Shown: piece after piece, positions 7,990 to 15,453 of the stretch
Numbering within the stretch: position 1 is the stretch's first letter
How the letters are laid out: each line of letters begins with the position of its first letter
Assembly (NCBI RefSeq): GCF_963975415.1
Contig: NZ_CAXBGN010000009.1
Location: forward strand, 136,480-200,479
Direction: 5' to 3'
Source of the DNA: Kriegella sp963975415
Lineage (GTDB): Bacteria > Bacteroidota > Bacteroidia > Flavobacteriales > Flavobacteriaceae
Length of the DNA: 64,000 bases
The notes under the pieces: model-generated
What the model was told of the DNA's origin: nothing
Databases searched by the model: none
The model's input: only the letters and a program-made list of their open reading frames with translations
Translations under genes and position numbers: made by a program

Positions 7990-9201
7990 TCATGTAGTCG
8001 GTTTTCTTTTCCTACCGCTCCTAGGCCCTATATTTAACCTTCTTTTAATTCTGAGGTAATGAAAATGACGGTTTACGACGATGTTTTCCAAATAAAAGAA
8101 AACCCCCATGTAAACCAAATTGAAGTTGCTTCCGAAAATAGCATTGATTAAAATCGAAAAAAACGACATCGCCAACACATAGCTTGCCCCCCCCACGAGA
8201 CCACCAAGTAAAGGAAATTTAAAAATCCTACTTTCCACTTTACTCTGCTTGGTGATAATTAAAAATGAAAAAAACAGAAAAATAAGTAAGAGACTGGCTA
8301 CCAACCCAAATGAAATTTTAGGGTACCCCTTCTCCAAGGCTAAAAAAGCATTCAATAAAATCAGATGCGAAGGTGTCTTTGGATCGTAGACCGTTTTTTT
8401 GAGGTTATTGTAATAATCGCCGATAATTATAATCTTACCCTTTGTGAGCTCGGCAAGATGGGCATCATCAAATAATAAAATATCACCTAGGTCAATGGGT
8501 CGGATTACCGCGTCATTTTTCACTTCATATTCTGGTGTAAAATCGTTAAATATCAAAGAACCGTTCAATCGACTAAAGAAAAAGCCATCGTCTATTTTCT
8601 TGTCATACAATGCTTCATACATTTTAAGCGGCATAGATTTTAAGAGCCTATCGCCAGATTTTTCAAAAAGGCGATACTTGCTAAACGATCCCCCTGGCGT
8701 ATATATGGCATCTAAACCTAAATTAAGCGCTCTAAATTCCGGTAGCAACCTATTAATATCCTCACCCTGTGCTACCACTATATTTTGAGTATTGGATATT
8801 GAAGAAAGTAAATCGTTATCGTATTCAGAAGGCTGATCGAACAGCACGTTACAAATAATATACCGATAATTCTGAAAAATTTTGATACGTTTAAAGAATC
8901 GGGCCAGTTTTTCTCGATCTAAGATATCAATATTGCCCCTTTGCAAGCCCTTGAAATCAGCCTCTCCCAAAACATTCTCATAATGGGGCACCAACATTCT
9001 ATCATAACTGGTATTGATAATCAAAAATTCCTTTTTATAACTTTCAGGGGTCTCTGAGATCGACATATTCTTGACCAGAGGACCAAGAAAGAAAAGTTTA
9101 CTGTTTTCCCCAGGTAGAATATGACTCTTCTGAAGCACAAAAAACAACAGCAAAGCGCCCAAGGTGTTGATTATGCAAAATTTAATTTGTTTCCTGTTCA
9201 T
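7990..9201 (-). CDS. CHASE2-like sensor domain membrane protein
   Basis: A 403-residue protein with an N-terminal membrane helix (residues 8-24), an extracytoplasmic domain of about 270 residues, and two or three C-terminal helices (about 300-385) ending in a basic Arg/Lys tail. The end of the soluble domain, LTKGKIIIIGDYYNNLKKTVYDPKTPSHLILLNAF split over residues ~255-290, resembles the C-terminal part of CHASE2 domains, which normally sit in front of kinases or cyclases. No output domain is present, so signalling would need a partner. It follows the 9207-9959 gene with a 5-bp gap on the same strand, and the pair is divergent from a CHAT-domain gene. Confidence 0.65.
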   Translation of the reverse strand: MNRKQIKFCIINTLGALLLFFVLQKSHILPGENSKLFFLGPLVKNMSISETPESYKKEFLIINTSYDRMLVPHYENVLGEADFKGLQRGNIDILDREKLARFFKRIKIFQNYRYIICNVLFDQPSEYDNDLLSSISNTQNIVVAQGEDINRLLPEFRALNLGLDAIYTPGGSFSKYRLFEKSGDRLLKSMPLKMYEALYDKKIDDGFFFSRLNGSLIFNDFTPEYEVKNDAVIRPIDLGDILLFDDAHLAELTKGKIIIIGDYYNNLKKTVYDPKTPSHLILLNAFLALEKGYPKISFGLVASLLLIFLFFSFLIITKQSKVESRIFKFPLLGGLVGGASYVLAMSFFSILINAIFGSNFNLVYMGVFFYLENIVVNRHFHYLRIKRRLNIGPRSGRKRKPTT

Positions 9202-9206
9202 ATTAA

Positions 9207-9959
9207 CTAATTCCTCCGGAAATCTGTAAGCTCAATATCAGAGCCATAGCTATCTTTTAAATAGGCCTTCAATTCTGCATCGACTTCAGCAGCAGCTTTT
9301 CCCTTCTTTTCTAAAAGACCTTCAAGAAGCGCTAATTCATCCCTGACACTTTCGAAATCCTTAAAAACATAATGCACCCCCTTCATTACCTTATCAGTAT
9401 CTGAAACTGCATCGTAAAAACCGATAGTGCCGTAAGAGAGCGTATCTTCAGTGCCATCATGCCCCGGTTCTAATATGTCATGGCTGATGAACAGCGTTTT
9501 CTCTTCATGCAGCATGAGTTTTTTTCGTACCACATCAGCATTCTTTTTATATTCAAAAAAATAATGCGAGTCCTCATCTTTTGGAACAAAAAAGACTTTC
9601 ACTTTCTTAGGTCGCATCAATCTGTTTTTTTCAATAAATAGATAGGAAAAGACATCATCTCCCCCTCGGGTAGACGTATATTCTTTTTGTGTGAGCATAC
9701 TTTTTTTTCCCGTAAATCGCGAAGGATGGCACAAAAATACATATTCTTCCTGGTCCATATTCCATAATCTAGCCATGTCGTTGATCGTGGAAAATTGAAA
9801 GCTGTCTTTTGCAACAACCTTTATAATATTACCCCTAGAAACAGGTATGGAATCAGTACCATAGGTGATTTTCCCTCTAACCTGAAAGACTTGGAACTCC
9901 TCGGCTTGTGAAAAAAGCGGCTGCACAACAAGTAAAAGCAAACAAATAACAATCTTCAT
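9207..9959 (-). CDS. Secreted protein of unknown function, partner of the CHASE2-like gene
   Basis: Not recognised. The 250-residue product starts with a clear Sec signal (MKIVICLLLLVVQPLFSQA), giving a periplasmic or exported protein. The mature part starts with a short beta-rich section (VRGKITYGTDSIPVSRGNII) and ends in a charged helical segment. There is no membrane helix after the signal. It is the first gene of a two-gene unit with the CHASE2-like gene and is divergent from the CHAT gene across a 171-bp gap, so it may be a soluble component of the same system. Confidence 0.6.
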   Translation of the reverse strand: MKIVICLLLLVVQPLFSQAEEFQVFQVRGKITYGTDSIPVSRGNIIKVVAKDSFQFSTINDMARLWNMDQEEYVFLCHPSRFTGKKSMLTQKEYTSTRGGDDVFSYLFIEKNRLMRPKKVKVFFVPKDEDSHYFFEYKKNADVVRKKLMLHEEKTLFISHDILEPGHDGTEDTLSYGTIGFYDAVSDTDKVMKGVHYVFKDFESVRDELALLEGLLEKKGKAAAEVDAELKAYLKDSYGSDIELTDFRRN

Positions 9960-10130
9960 CCAATATAAAATTCAAATTATTTCAATACTTTTTCAGGAAT
10001 ATGGATTCCTTGATTCTAAAATTAGGCCTCTTCTAAAGAGCGTCTATTTATAATTCGAACAAGAATTGAAAACTAAAATAAGATAATTATTGTAAGTTTA
10101 GTCAGTATTCTTTAACATCAGGCCAGAACA

Positions 10131-13100
10131 ATGAAAGTATTGCTTTTTCTATTGACAGCTTCTGTACATTTTGGATTATTTTCAATTGATAGTACTACCA
10201 AAGACTTCCAAGAAAATCTTCTCATAAGCGTTTCGACCGAGATTAGAGCGGCACAAACGCTTATTCAAGCCAAAAAATACGACGAAGCTCGAACATTGTT
10301 AAGTCAAATCAGAAATAAGGTTCAAGGGGCCACGCCACAAGAAACCTTTACGATGTTGACATTACAGGCCATTAATTTGGAAAATTCCATCTATTTAGAG
10401 CAAAAGGAGTATGACAAGGGCATATCTTTTTTAAAAAATTCGTTCAACACGCTTTTAAATTCATCGTATGAGAACAAAAATTTCCCGCTTCTCATTTTTA
10501 GTCAGGCCACAGGGATGCTAAAGGGTTACGAAAGGGCAAAGCGATATGAAGATGTACTCTCGATATACCAGTTTTTCGAAGAAAAAGGCACTTTAGAAGG
10601 CCCGGTAAAAGATCTCTATCAATACCAAATAGCATCGCTTAATTCGAATATCAGGAAAAAACAGGAAAGAGAAAGCAGAAATTCTAATACAACCACTTCA
10701 GAAAAGGCATCTCCAATAAAAACCGAAACCAGCATCGAAAACAAGACGCTTGCAGCTGCACTGGCATTGCAAGAAGCTGTAGATTCAAATACATTTTCAA
10801 AAGAAGACGTACTTCGAATGGCCGAATTTTCACAAGATGAAGAAACAGATGCCGATATGGCCAAACTATTGGCATTGGCAGACTTAAAGGAAGAAATGGA
10901 CACCAAATCTGATTTCACCAACAACGCAGCCCTTCTAGAAAAGCTACAAAAAATCGACCCTGACGGTGCAGAAGCCTTTAATGGGGAAATGGACCAGATC
11001 ACAAAAAAAATAACGACCCTCTTGGGCATAGAAGATCTGGGCGACCTTGAAAATCTTTCAATCGGTGATATGAATTTGAATTTTGAGGCACTTGAACAAA
11101 TGGCGGCCGATTCTGACCTTGATGTTTCCATGGATAGTATAAAATATGCATGGAACAACCTTAAATCGAACGACTCATTACTTTATGATAAACTAAAGCG
11201 CACTTCTCAGAAGAACCTTTTAGAAATGGAAAATGCAGAAACCAAAGGTTCGTCTAAATTAATGGAGACCCATAATCTGTTCGGCGCAAACTTACGTTTA
11301 AAAAATTACAGTCTTGCCAAAAAAAATCTTGACGATTTCGTGTCTATTTATGAAAACCTCTCTGAAAGCGAACGGGGCGGTTATGACAAAAGCATCATCG
11401 ACATGTCGTACTGGAGCCTTTATTTTGTTCAGAAGAAGTACAAACAAGCACTGCCCTTTGCCCTTAATTTATCACAAAACGATAAAGGCATCATTAACAC
11501 CAATAGTCAGTACACCATAGCTATTACCCATTTTCAAATGAAAGATTTTGAGAACGCCTTGAATCGAAGCAAAAAAGCCATTGCAACCCTAAAGGAACGA
11601 GGTAGTAAAAGCAACAGCACCGCTTTACAACAAGCTCAAACCTTACAAGCCCAATCACTACTGGCGTTGGGCAAGTACCAAGAAGCACTCAACAGTTTCG
11701 AAGCCCTTGATCTAAAAACACCAACTAACCCCAAGAAAGAATCTTCATTGCTTGACTTATATTTCTCCCCACTTTCGGGAATGGCCCTTGCCTATGAAAA
11801 AATGGGACAAAGTGAAAAAGCCGATAAATACATGTCGCAATACATTAACACCGTTACCGATCAGGTGTTTGAAAGAAACATGAATACGCTCGTAAGTCTT
11901 GAGGAAAACGAAGAAAAATATATTTCTGACAATATCTTCTATTTTCTAAGTGAACGGAAAAGAGAGCCAAACGAGTTGTCTGGCCTCGGATACAATACCG
12001 CATTACTATTTAAAGAATTTCAATTGAACAGTGCCAAGACAATGGCCGATAATTACCTGAATACCGATGATAGTGAATTAAGAAAACTATTTTACGACTA
12101 TCTTGAAGTAAAAGAAAAATCTAAAGATATAGCTACTACAATTAAGCAAAAAGATTCTTTGACAGATTATGATCGTGCCTATGAAAAGATTCTAAAGCAA
12201 AAAAATAAAGAGCAAATAGTCAAGCTATTCGATGTTTCCGACTTGAATTTCTCACATGTTAAAAGCCAACTTAATACACAGGAAGCAGCCTTGGAATTCG
12301 TTTCCTACTCCCCTTATGCCTTTTCTAAAGATTCAGGTACTATCTTCTATGGAGTCTTTATACTCAAACAAAACACTACCCATCCTGAATTCATACCCTT
12401 ATTTCAAGATACCGAATTAAAATCCCTTTTAGAACCAGCCCAAAATGAAGGAAGCACTTTTGCTCAAACGGAATACATCTATAAATCCAATGCAAACCAA
12501 TTATATCAACTTATTTGGAAACCCATTGAGCAATATCTAAAAAATATCGATACCCTTTTCTATGCCCCAACTGGCTTATTACATTCACTATGTTTTGATG
12601 CGCTTTCGAGCACTGACGGTGGTTTTTTATCAAATCGCCATAGACTTATCAGAGTCGGAAGTACAAAAAATATTGCAAAAACAAGGGCATCAAATCAACC
12701 CTATAACAAAGTGGCACTATTTGGAGGAATAGACTACGATACCAACCTTTCTTCAAAAATATTGCCTCCCGGGGGGAGCAGCGAACGTTCGGGCGAATTC
12801 ACGGCGCTGGCGGGAACAGCTGAAGAAATAAACATTTTAGACAGCTTACTAAAGTCACAAGGCCTCACCACCACCATCGATTCTGACCAGAGGGCCACCG
12901 AAGAGCGACTTTACAACATCATTGAGCAAGAACGACCAGATATATTACACGTAGCTACCCATGCGTTTTACGTTAAATCAGTGGAAGAAGACATGTTTAC
13001 GGTTTCAGAAAATGTCGGATACGGCATAATCAAAGAAAACCAAGACCCTATGAACCGTTCAGGTTTGGCACTTGCAGGTGCAAACCAGTTTTGGAAATCT

Positions 13101-13463
13101 GGAAACAAGGCTTCCGACCAATTCGAAGATGGTATCGTGACCGCCAACGAAATGGCCAACTTGAATTTGAGAAATGTAAAATTGGTAACCCTATCAGCTT
13201 GCGAAACCGCTTTGGGACGCTCATCATCAAACGAAGGGGTTTTTGGCCTACAACGCGGACTCAAAATGGCGGGTGCAGAAAACTTATTGCTCTCCCTTTG
13301 GAAAGTTGACGACATGGTCACCAAAGAATATATGAATGCCTTTTACTCGTATTTGATACAAAATAAACTACCTATGCAAGAAGCTTACGCCAAAACCAGG
13401 GAAACCATTAAGAAGGCACATCCTGAACCATATTATTGGGCTTCATTCGTATTGATTCAATAA
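10131..13463 (+). CDS. Exported TPR-CHAT (caspase-like) protein
   Basis: A 1110-residue protein with a short Sec-type signal (MKVLLFLLTASVHFGLF), TPR-like helical repeats over roughly residues 30-180 and 360-620, a low-complexity charged linker around 180-330, and a C-terminal CHAT peptidase domain from about 790. The CHAT catalytic pair is visible: His944 in HVATHAFY and Cys1024 in LVTLSACETALG, followed by the family's GVFGLQRGLKMAGAENLLLSLW. CHAT domains are clan CD peptidases related to caspases and separases, often fused to TPRs. The signal peptide implies action outside the cytoplasm. Divergent neighbours are a secreted unknown and a CHASE2-like membrane protein. The substrate is unknown. 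Confidence 0.88.
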   Translation: MKVLLFLLTASVHFGLFSIDSTTKDFQENLLISVSTEIRAAQTLIQAKKYDEARTLLSQIRNKVQGATPQETFTMLTLQAINLENSIYLEQKEYDKGISFLKNSFNTLLNSSYENKNFPLLIFSQATGMLKGYERAKRYEDVLSIYQFFEEKGTLEGPVKDLYQYQIASLNSNIRKKQERESRNSNTTTSEKASPIKTETSIENKTLAAALALQEAVDSNTFSKEDVLRMAEFSQDEETDADMAKLLALADLKEEMDTKSDFTNNAALLEKLQKIDPDGAEAFNGEMDQITKKITTLLGIEDLGDLENLSIGDMNLNFEALEQMAADSDLDVSMDSIKYAWNNLKSNDSLLYDKLKRTSQKNLLEMENAETKGSSKLMETHNLFGANLRLKNYSLAKKNLDDFVSIYENLSESERGGYDKSIIDMSYWSLYFVQKKYKQALPFALNLSQNDKGIINTNSQYTIAITHFQMKDFENALNRSKKAIATLKERGSKSNSTALQQAQTLQAQSLLALGKYQEALNSFEALDLKTPTNPKKESSLLDLYFSPLSGMALAYEKMGQSEKADKYMSQYINTVTDQVFERNMNTLVSLEENEEKYISDNIFYFLSERKREPNELSGLGYNTALLFKEFQLNSAKTMADNYLNTDDSELRKLFYDYLEVKEKSKDIATTIKQKDSLTDYDRAYEKILKQKNKEQIVKLFDVSDLNFSHVKSQLNTQEAALEFVSYSPYAFSKDSGTIFYGVFILKQNTTHPEFIPLFQDTELKSLLEPAQNEGSTFAQTEYIYKSNANQLYQLIWKPIEQYLKNIDTLFYAPTGLLHSLCFDALSSTDGGFLSNRHRLIRVGSTKNIAKTRASNQPYNKVALFGGIDYDTNLSSKILPPGGSSERSGEFTALAGTAEEINILDSLLKSQGLTTTIDSDQRATEERLYNIIEQERPDILHVATHAFYVKSVEEDMFTVSENVGYGIIKENQDPMNRSGLALAGANQFWKSGNKASDQFEDGIVTANEMANLNLRNVKLVTLSACETALGRSSSNEGVFGLQRGLKMAGAENLLLSLWKVDDMVTKEYMNAFYSYLIQNKLPMQEAYAKTRETIKKAHPEPYYWASFVLIQ

Positions 13464-13534
13464 TAATCGAAAGGGAATAGAAGATATAAGCCTGCTTATC
13501 ATATGCCATACCGCAAATTCAAATACTTCTTGTA

Positions 13535-14323
13535 TTAAAACAGCGGATCCAAATCGTCATCGTCATCCATATCATCGATATCATCTTCCTCTGCCAAATC
13601 GTCTAAATTGTCGTCATGGTCATCTATAAAATCATCGATCAGCACACCTTTGAAGTCTTCAAAATTTGGTGCGGCCGCAAACAACAGTCCGAACCCTCCC
13701 AAAAAACGATATAACAGAGAGGCGCGCCTCATTTTTTGTTCTGACGCCTTGATATTCTCTTTGATAAATTCTTCAAGTTCGCCGCGAATCGTATCTGAGC
13801 CCTTTTCCGCTACAATACCAGCAAGCCGTTTTTCCGTGACCGTATTTACAAAAGACTCCAAAGAACCATCCTTTAACTCTTCCATCAAACCCTCAAGTGC
13901 CGAAATATGTTCTTGTATCATTTCTATTTTTGAAGGAGTTTGCCCAAAAACAATTTCAAGTATGGTATCCGATGGCTTAACTAGCGCATAGTGGGTATCT
14001 ATTTCAACCTTATTTTCCTTTTCAAATTTCAAAAATCTACTAAGCTTCCCTTCAAAATAATAATTGGTAATAACATTGAGTGTTTTAAGCGTCGGCCTGT
14101 GAACTTCTTTAATGGTCAGTTGGTTTTCTTGTTTCAATTGCTCCCTTAATTCAAAAGCTCTTTGAATAGTGCGTTCATGAATAGTTTCTCTATCGAGGGT
14201 GCCTTCTGTTGCAATCTTCAAATAGATATTCCCTCCCTCCGCATAGAAATCATCTTTTAGAACCTGATCCATGAGGTAGATAAATGCAGGAATATGCGCT
14301 CTAGAAAACTTCCATTTTGACAT
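13535..14323 (-). CDS. Protein of unknown function with an acidic tail
   Basis: Not recognised. I start it at the ATG at 14323 (MSKWKFSRAHIPAF); the longer frame from 14356 adds 11 hydrophobic residues without support. The 262-residue product is helical, with a single weakly hydrophobic segment (LYRFLGGFGLLFAAAP, about residues 200-215) and a C-terminal tail made largely of Asp and Glu (about the last 40 residues). No signal peptide is present, so it is probably cytoplasmic or peripheral. It is convergent with the CHAT gene across a 72-bp gap. Confidence 0.6.
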   Translation of the reverse strand: MSKWKFSRAHIPAFIYLMDQVLKDDFYAEGGNIYLKIATEGTLDRETIHERTIQRAFELREQLKQENQLTIKEVHRPTLKTLNVITNYYFEGKLSRFLKFEKENKVEIDTHYALVKPSDTILEIVFGQTPSKIEMIQEHISALEGLMEELKDGSLESFVNTVTEKRLAGIVAEKGSDTIRGELEEFIKENIKASEQKMRRASLLYRFLGGFGLLFAAAPNFEDFKGVLIDDFIDDHDDNLDDLAEEDDIDDMDDDDDLDPLF

Positions 14324-14374
14324 ATCCAAAAATATATAAAAATAAACTGCTTTCAACCTATTTTTTCAAAAGCC

Positions 14375-14482
14375 ATGACTTGACATGACTTGACATGTCA
14401 GATCTAGCAGGGTATTTCCATGCAACTTGCGGTATGATTCAGAAACAAAAAATACATTGAATCATACGTGAGAGGCCTCTCA
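14375..14482. repeat. Nested direct and inverted repeats between divergent genes
   Basis: ATGACTTGAC is repeated directly at 14375-14384 and 14385-14394, running into the palindrome TGACATGTCA (14391-14400). A perfect 10-bp inverted repeat follows: GTATGATTCA (14432-14441) and TGAATCATAC (14458-14467). Immediately after comes the 14-bp palindrome TGAGAGGCCTCTCA (14469-14482), followed by six T. All lie between the start at 14323 (minus) and the start at 14521 (plus), so they may be regulator sites or, for the last two, an RNA hairpin in the leader of the small lipoprotein gene. Confidence 0.55.
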
Positions 14483-14520
14483 TTTTTTAACGGAATTAAT
14501 AACACTTAAATCCTAAAAAG

Positions 14521-14685
14521 ATGAGACTCAAGTTAATCAAATTGGTAATCGCCGTTGTATTGTTAAATGGAATTTTCGTTTCATGCGAAAAGGTCGAAGA
14601 AGCCGTCATCTATGATGAGTTGGAAATTTTATCACCCTACACTCATGATGAGGATGCAGACACAGAAATGGAACCTAACATCTAG
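14521..14685 (+). CDS. 54-residue small lipoprotein
   Basis: A short gene: MRLKLIKLVIAVVLLNG, then IFVSC with a lipobox Cys at residue 22 followed by EKVEEAV. The mature part is about 33 residues and acidic, ending DTEMEPNI. The signal peptide, the ATG placed after TAAATCCTAAAAAG, and a strong terminator 10 bp after the stop all support a real gene. No family is recognised. The unusually structured 200-bp leader (14324-14520) suggests tight control. Confidence 0.65.
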   Translation: MRLKLIKLVIAVVLLNGIFVSCEKVEEAVIYDELEILSPYTHDEDADTEMEPNI

Positions 14686-14695
14686 TTTCATAAAA

Positions 14696-14730
14696 CCCTG
14701 AACGTTTTATTGACGTTCAGGGTTATTCTT
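14696..14730 (+). terminator. Rho-independent terminator of the small lipoprotein gene
   Basis: CCCTGAACGT (14696-14705) pairs perfectly with ACGTTCAGGG (14713-14722) across a 7-base loop and is followed by T-rich sequence. Confidence 0.85.
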
Positions 14731-14798
14731 CATTTTTCTTCTGAACAGCGTAGTCTCAATCTTTTTAAGGCCATTAAACCCAAATTGCAAGTGTCAAT

Positions 14799-15443
14799 CT
14801 ACAAGGCCCCCTCTCTATTGGCATTTTTATAACTCACATAAATCGAGATTAAATTTACCGTATTTCTGGCGTCGAGTTTTTGGGTGCAATTTTTTATATG
14901 GGTTTCTACGGTACGAATACTGATAAAGAGTCTATTGGCAATTTCTTTTTGGGTAAGCCCCTGTGCCAAAAGCTCTACAATTTCTTTTTCTCTTTTTGAG
15001 ATTTCCATCCATCTTCCGATTTCAAGCATCGCCTTAATATTTTTATCGGCATAGGTATTTCCTTCGGCTACAGTTTCGATTGCCTCCAAGGTTTCGCCTA
15101 CCCCCAACTTTTTATCGAGGTACCCTTGCACGCCAATATCTGAAAACAAGATTTCGTAACTGTCGACCTTTGCTTGTTGGGTAAGCACAATTATCTTTAC
15201 CAATGGATAATTTTCCCTTACTTTTCGAGCAATGGTAAATCCGTCAAAATGGCTGGACTCAAAATTTAGGTCTAAAATCAAGATATCAATGACGGTTTCC
15301 GACAAGCGAACCAAAGTCTCTTGGTAGTCATGGGCAACGAATACTTCCGATATCTTTTCCGGGTATTGAAGTAGAAGTTGCTGCAGCCCCTGGGAGAAAA
15401 TGACCGAATCTTCGGCGATAAGAATTTTCAATGGTTTGTTCAT
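14799..15443 (-). CDS. LuxR-family response regulator
   Basis: A 214-residue two-component regulator. The receiver domain (residues 1-125) has the acidic pair Glu-Asp at 11-12 (ILIAEDS), the phosphorylatable Asp58 (ILILDLN) and a late Lys region. The C-terminal DNA-binding domain has the LuxR/NarL signature KREKEIVELLAQGLTQKEIA with RTVETHIKN. It follows the histidine kinase gene with a 10-bp gap, so the two form a kinase-regulator pair. A likely target is the divergent operon at 17601, whose leader carries a palindrome. Confidence 0.93.
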   Translation of the reverse strand: MNKPLKILIAEDSVIFSQGLQQLLLQYPEKISEVFVAHDYQETLVRLSETVIDILILDLNFESSHFDGFTIARKVRENYPLVKIIVLTQQAKVDSYEILFSDIGVQGYLDKKLGVGETLEAIETVAEGNTYADKNIKAMLEIGRWMEISKREKEIVELLAQGLTQKEIANRLFISIRTVETHIKNCTQKLDARNTVNLISIYVSYKNANREGAL

Positions 15444-15453
15444 AGTTTTTATG

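Noticed and set aside
10619..11158. 179-codon minus-strand frame inside the CHAT gene
   Set aside because: Antisense to the linker and TPR part of the CHAT protein; Ser-rich translation is typical of a shadow of Glu/Lys-rich coding sequence.
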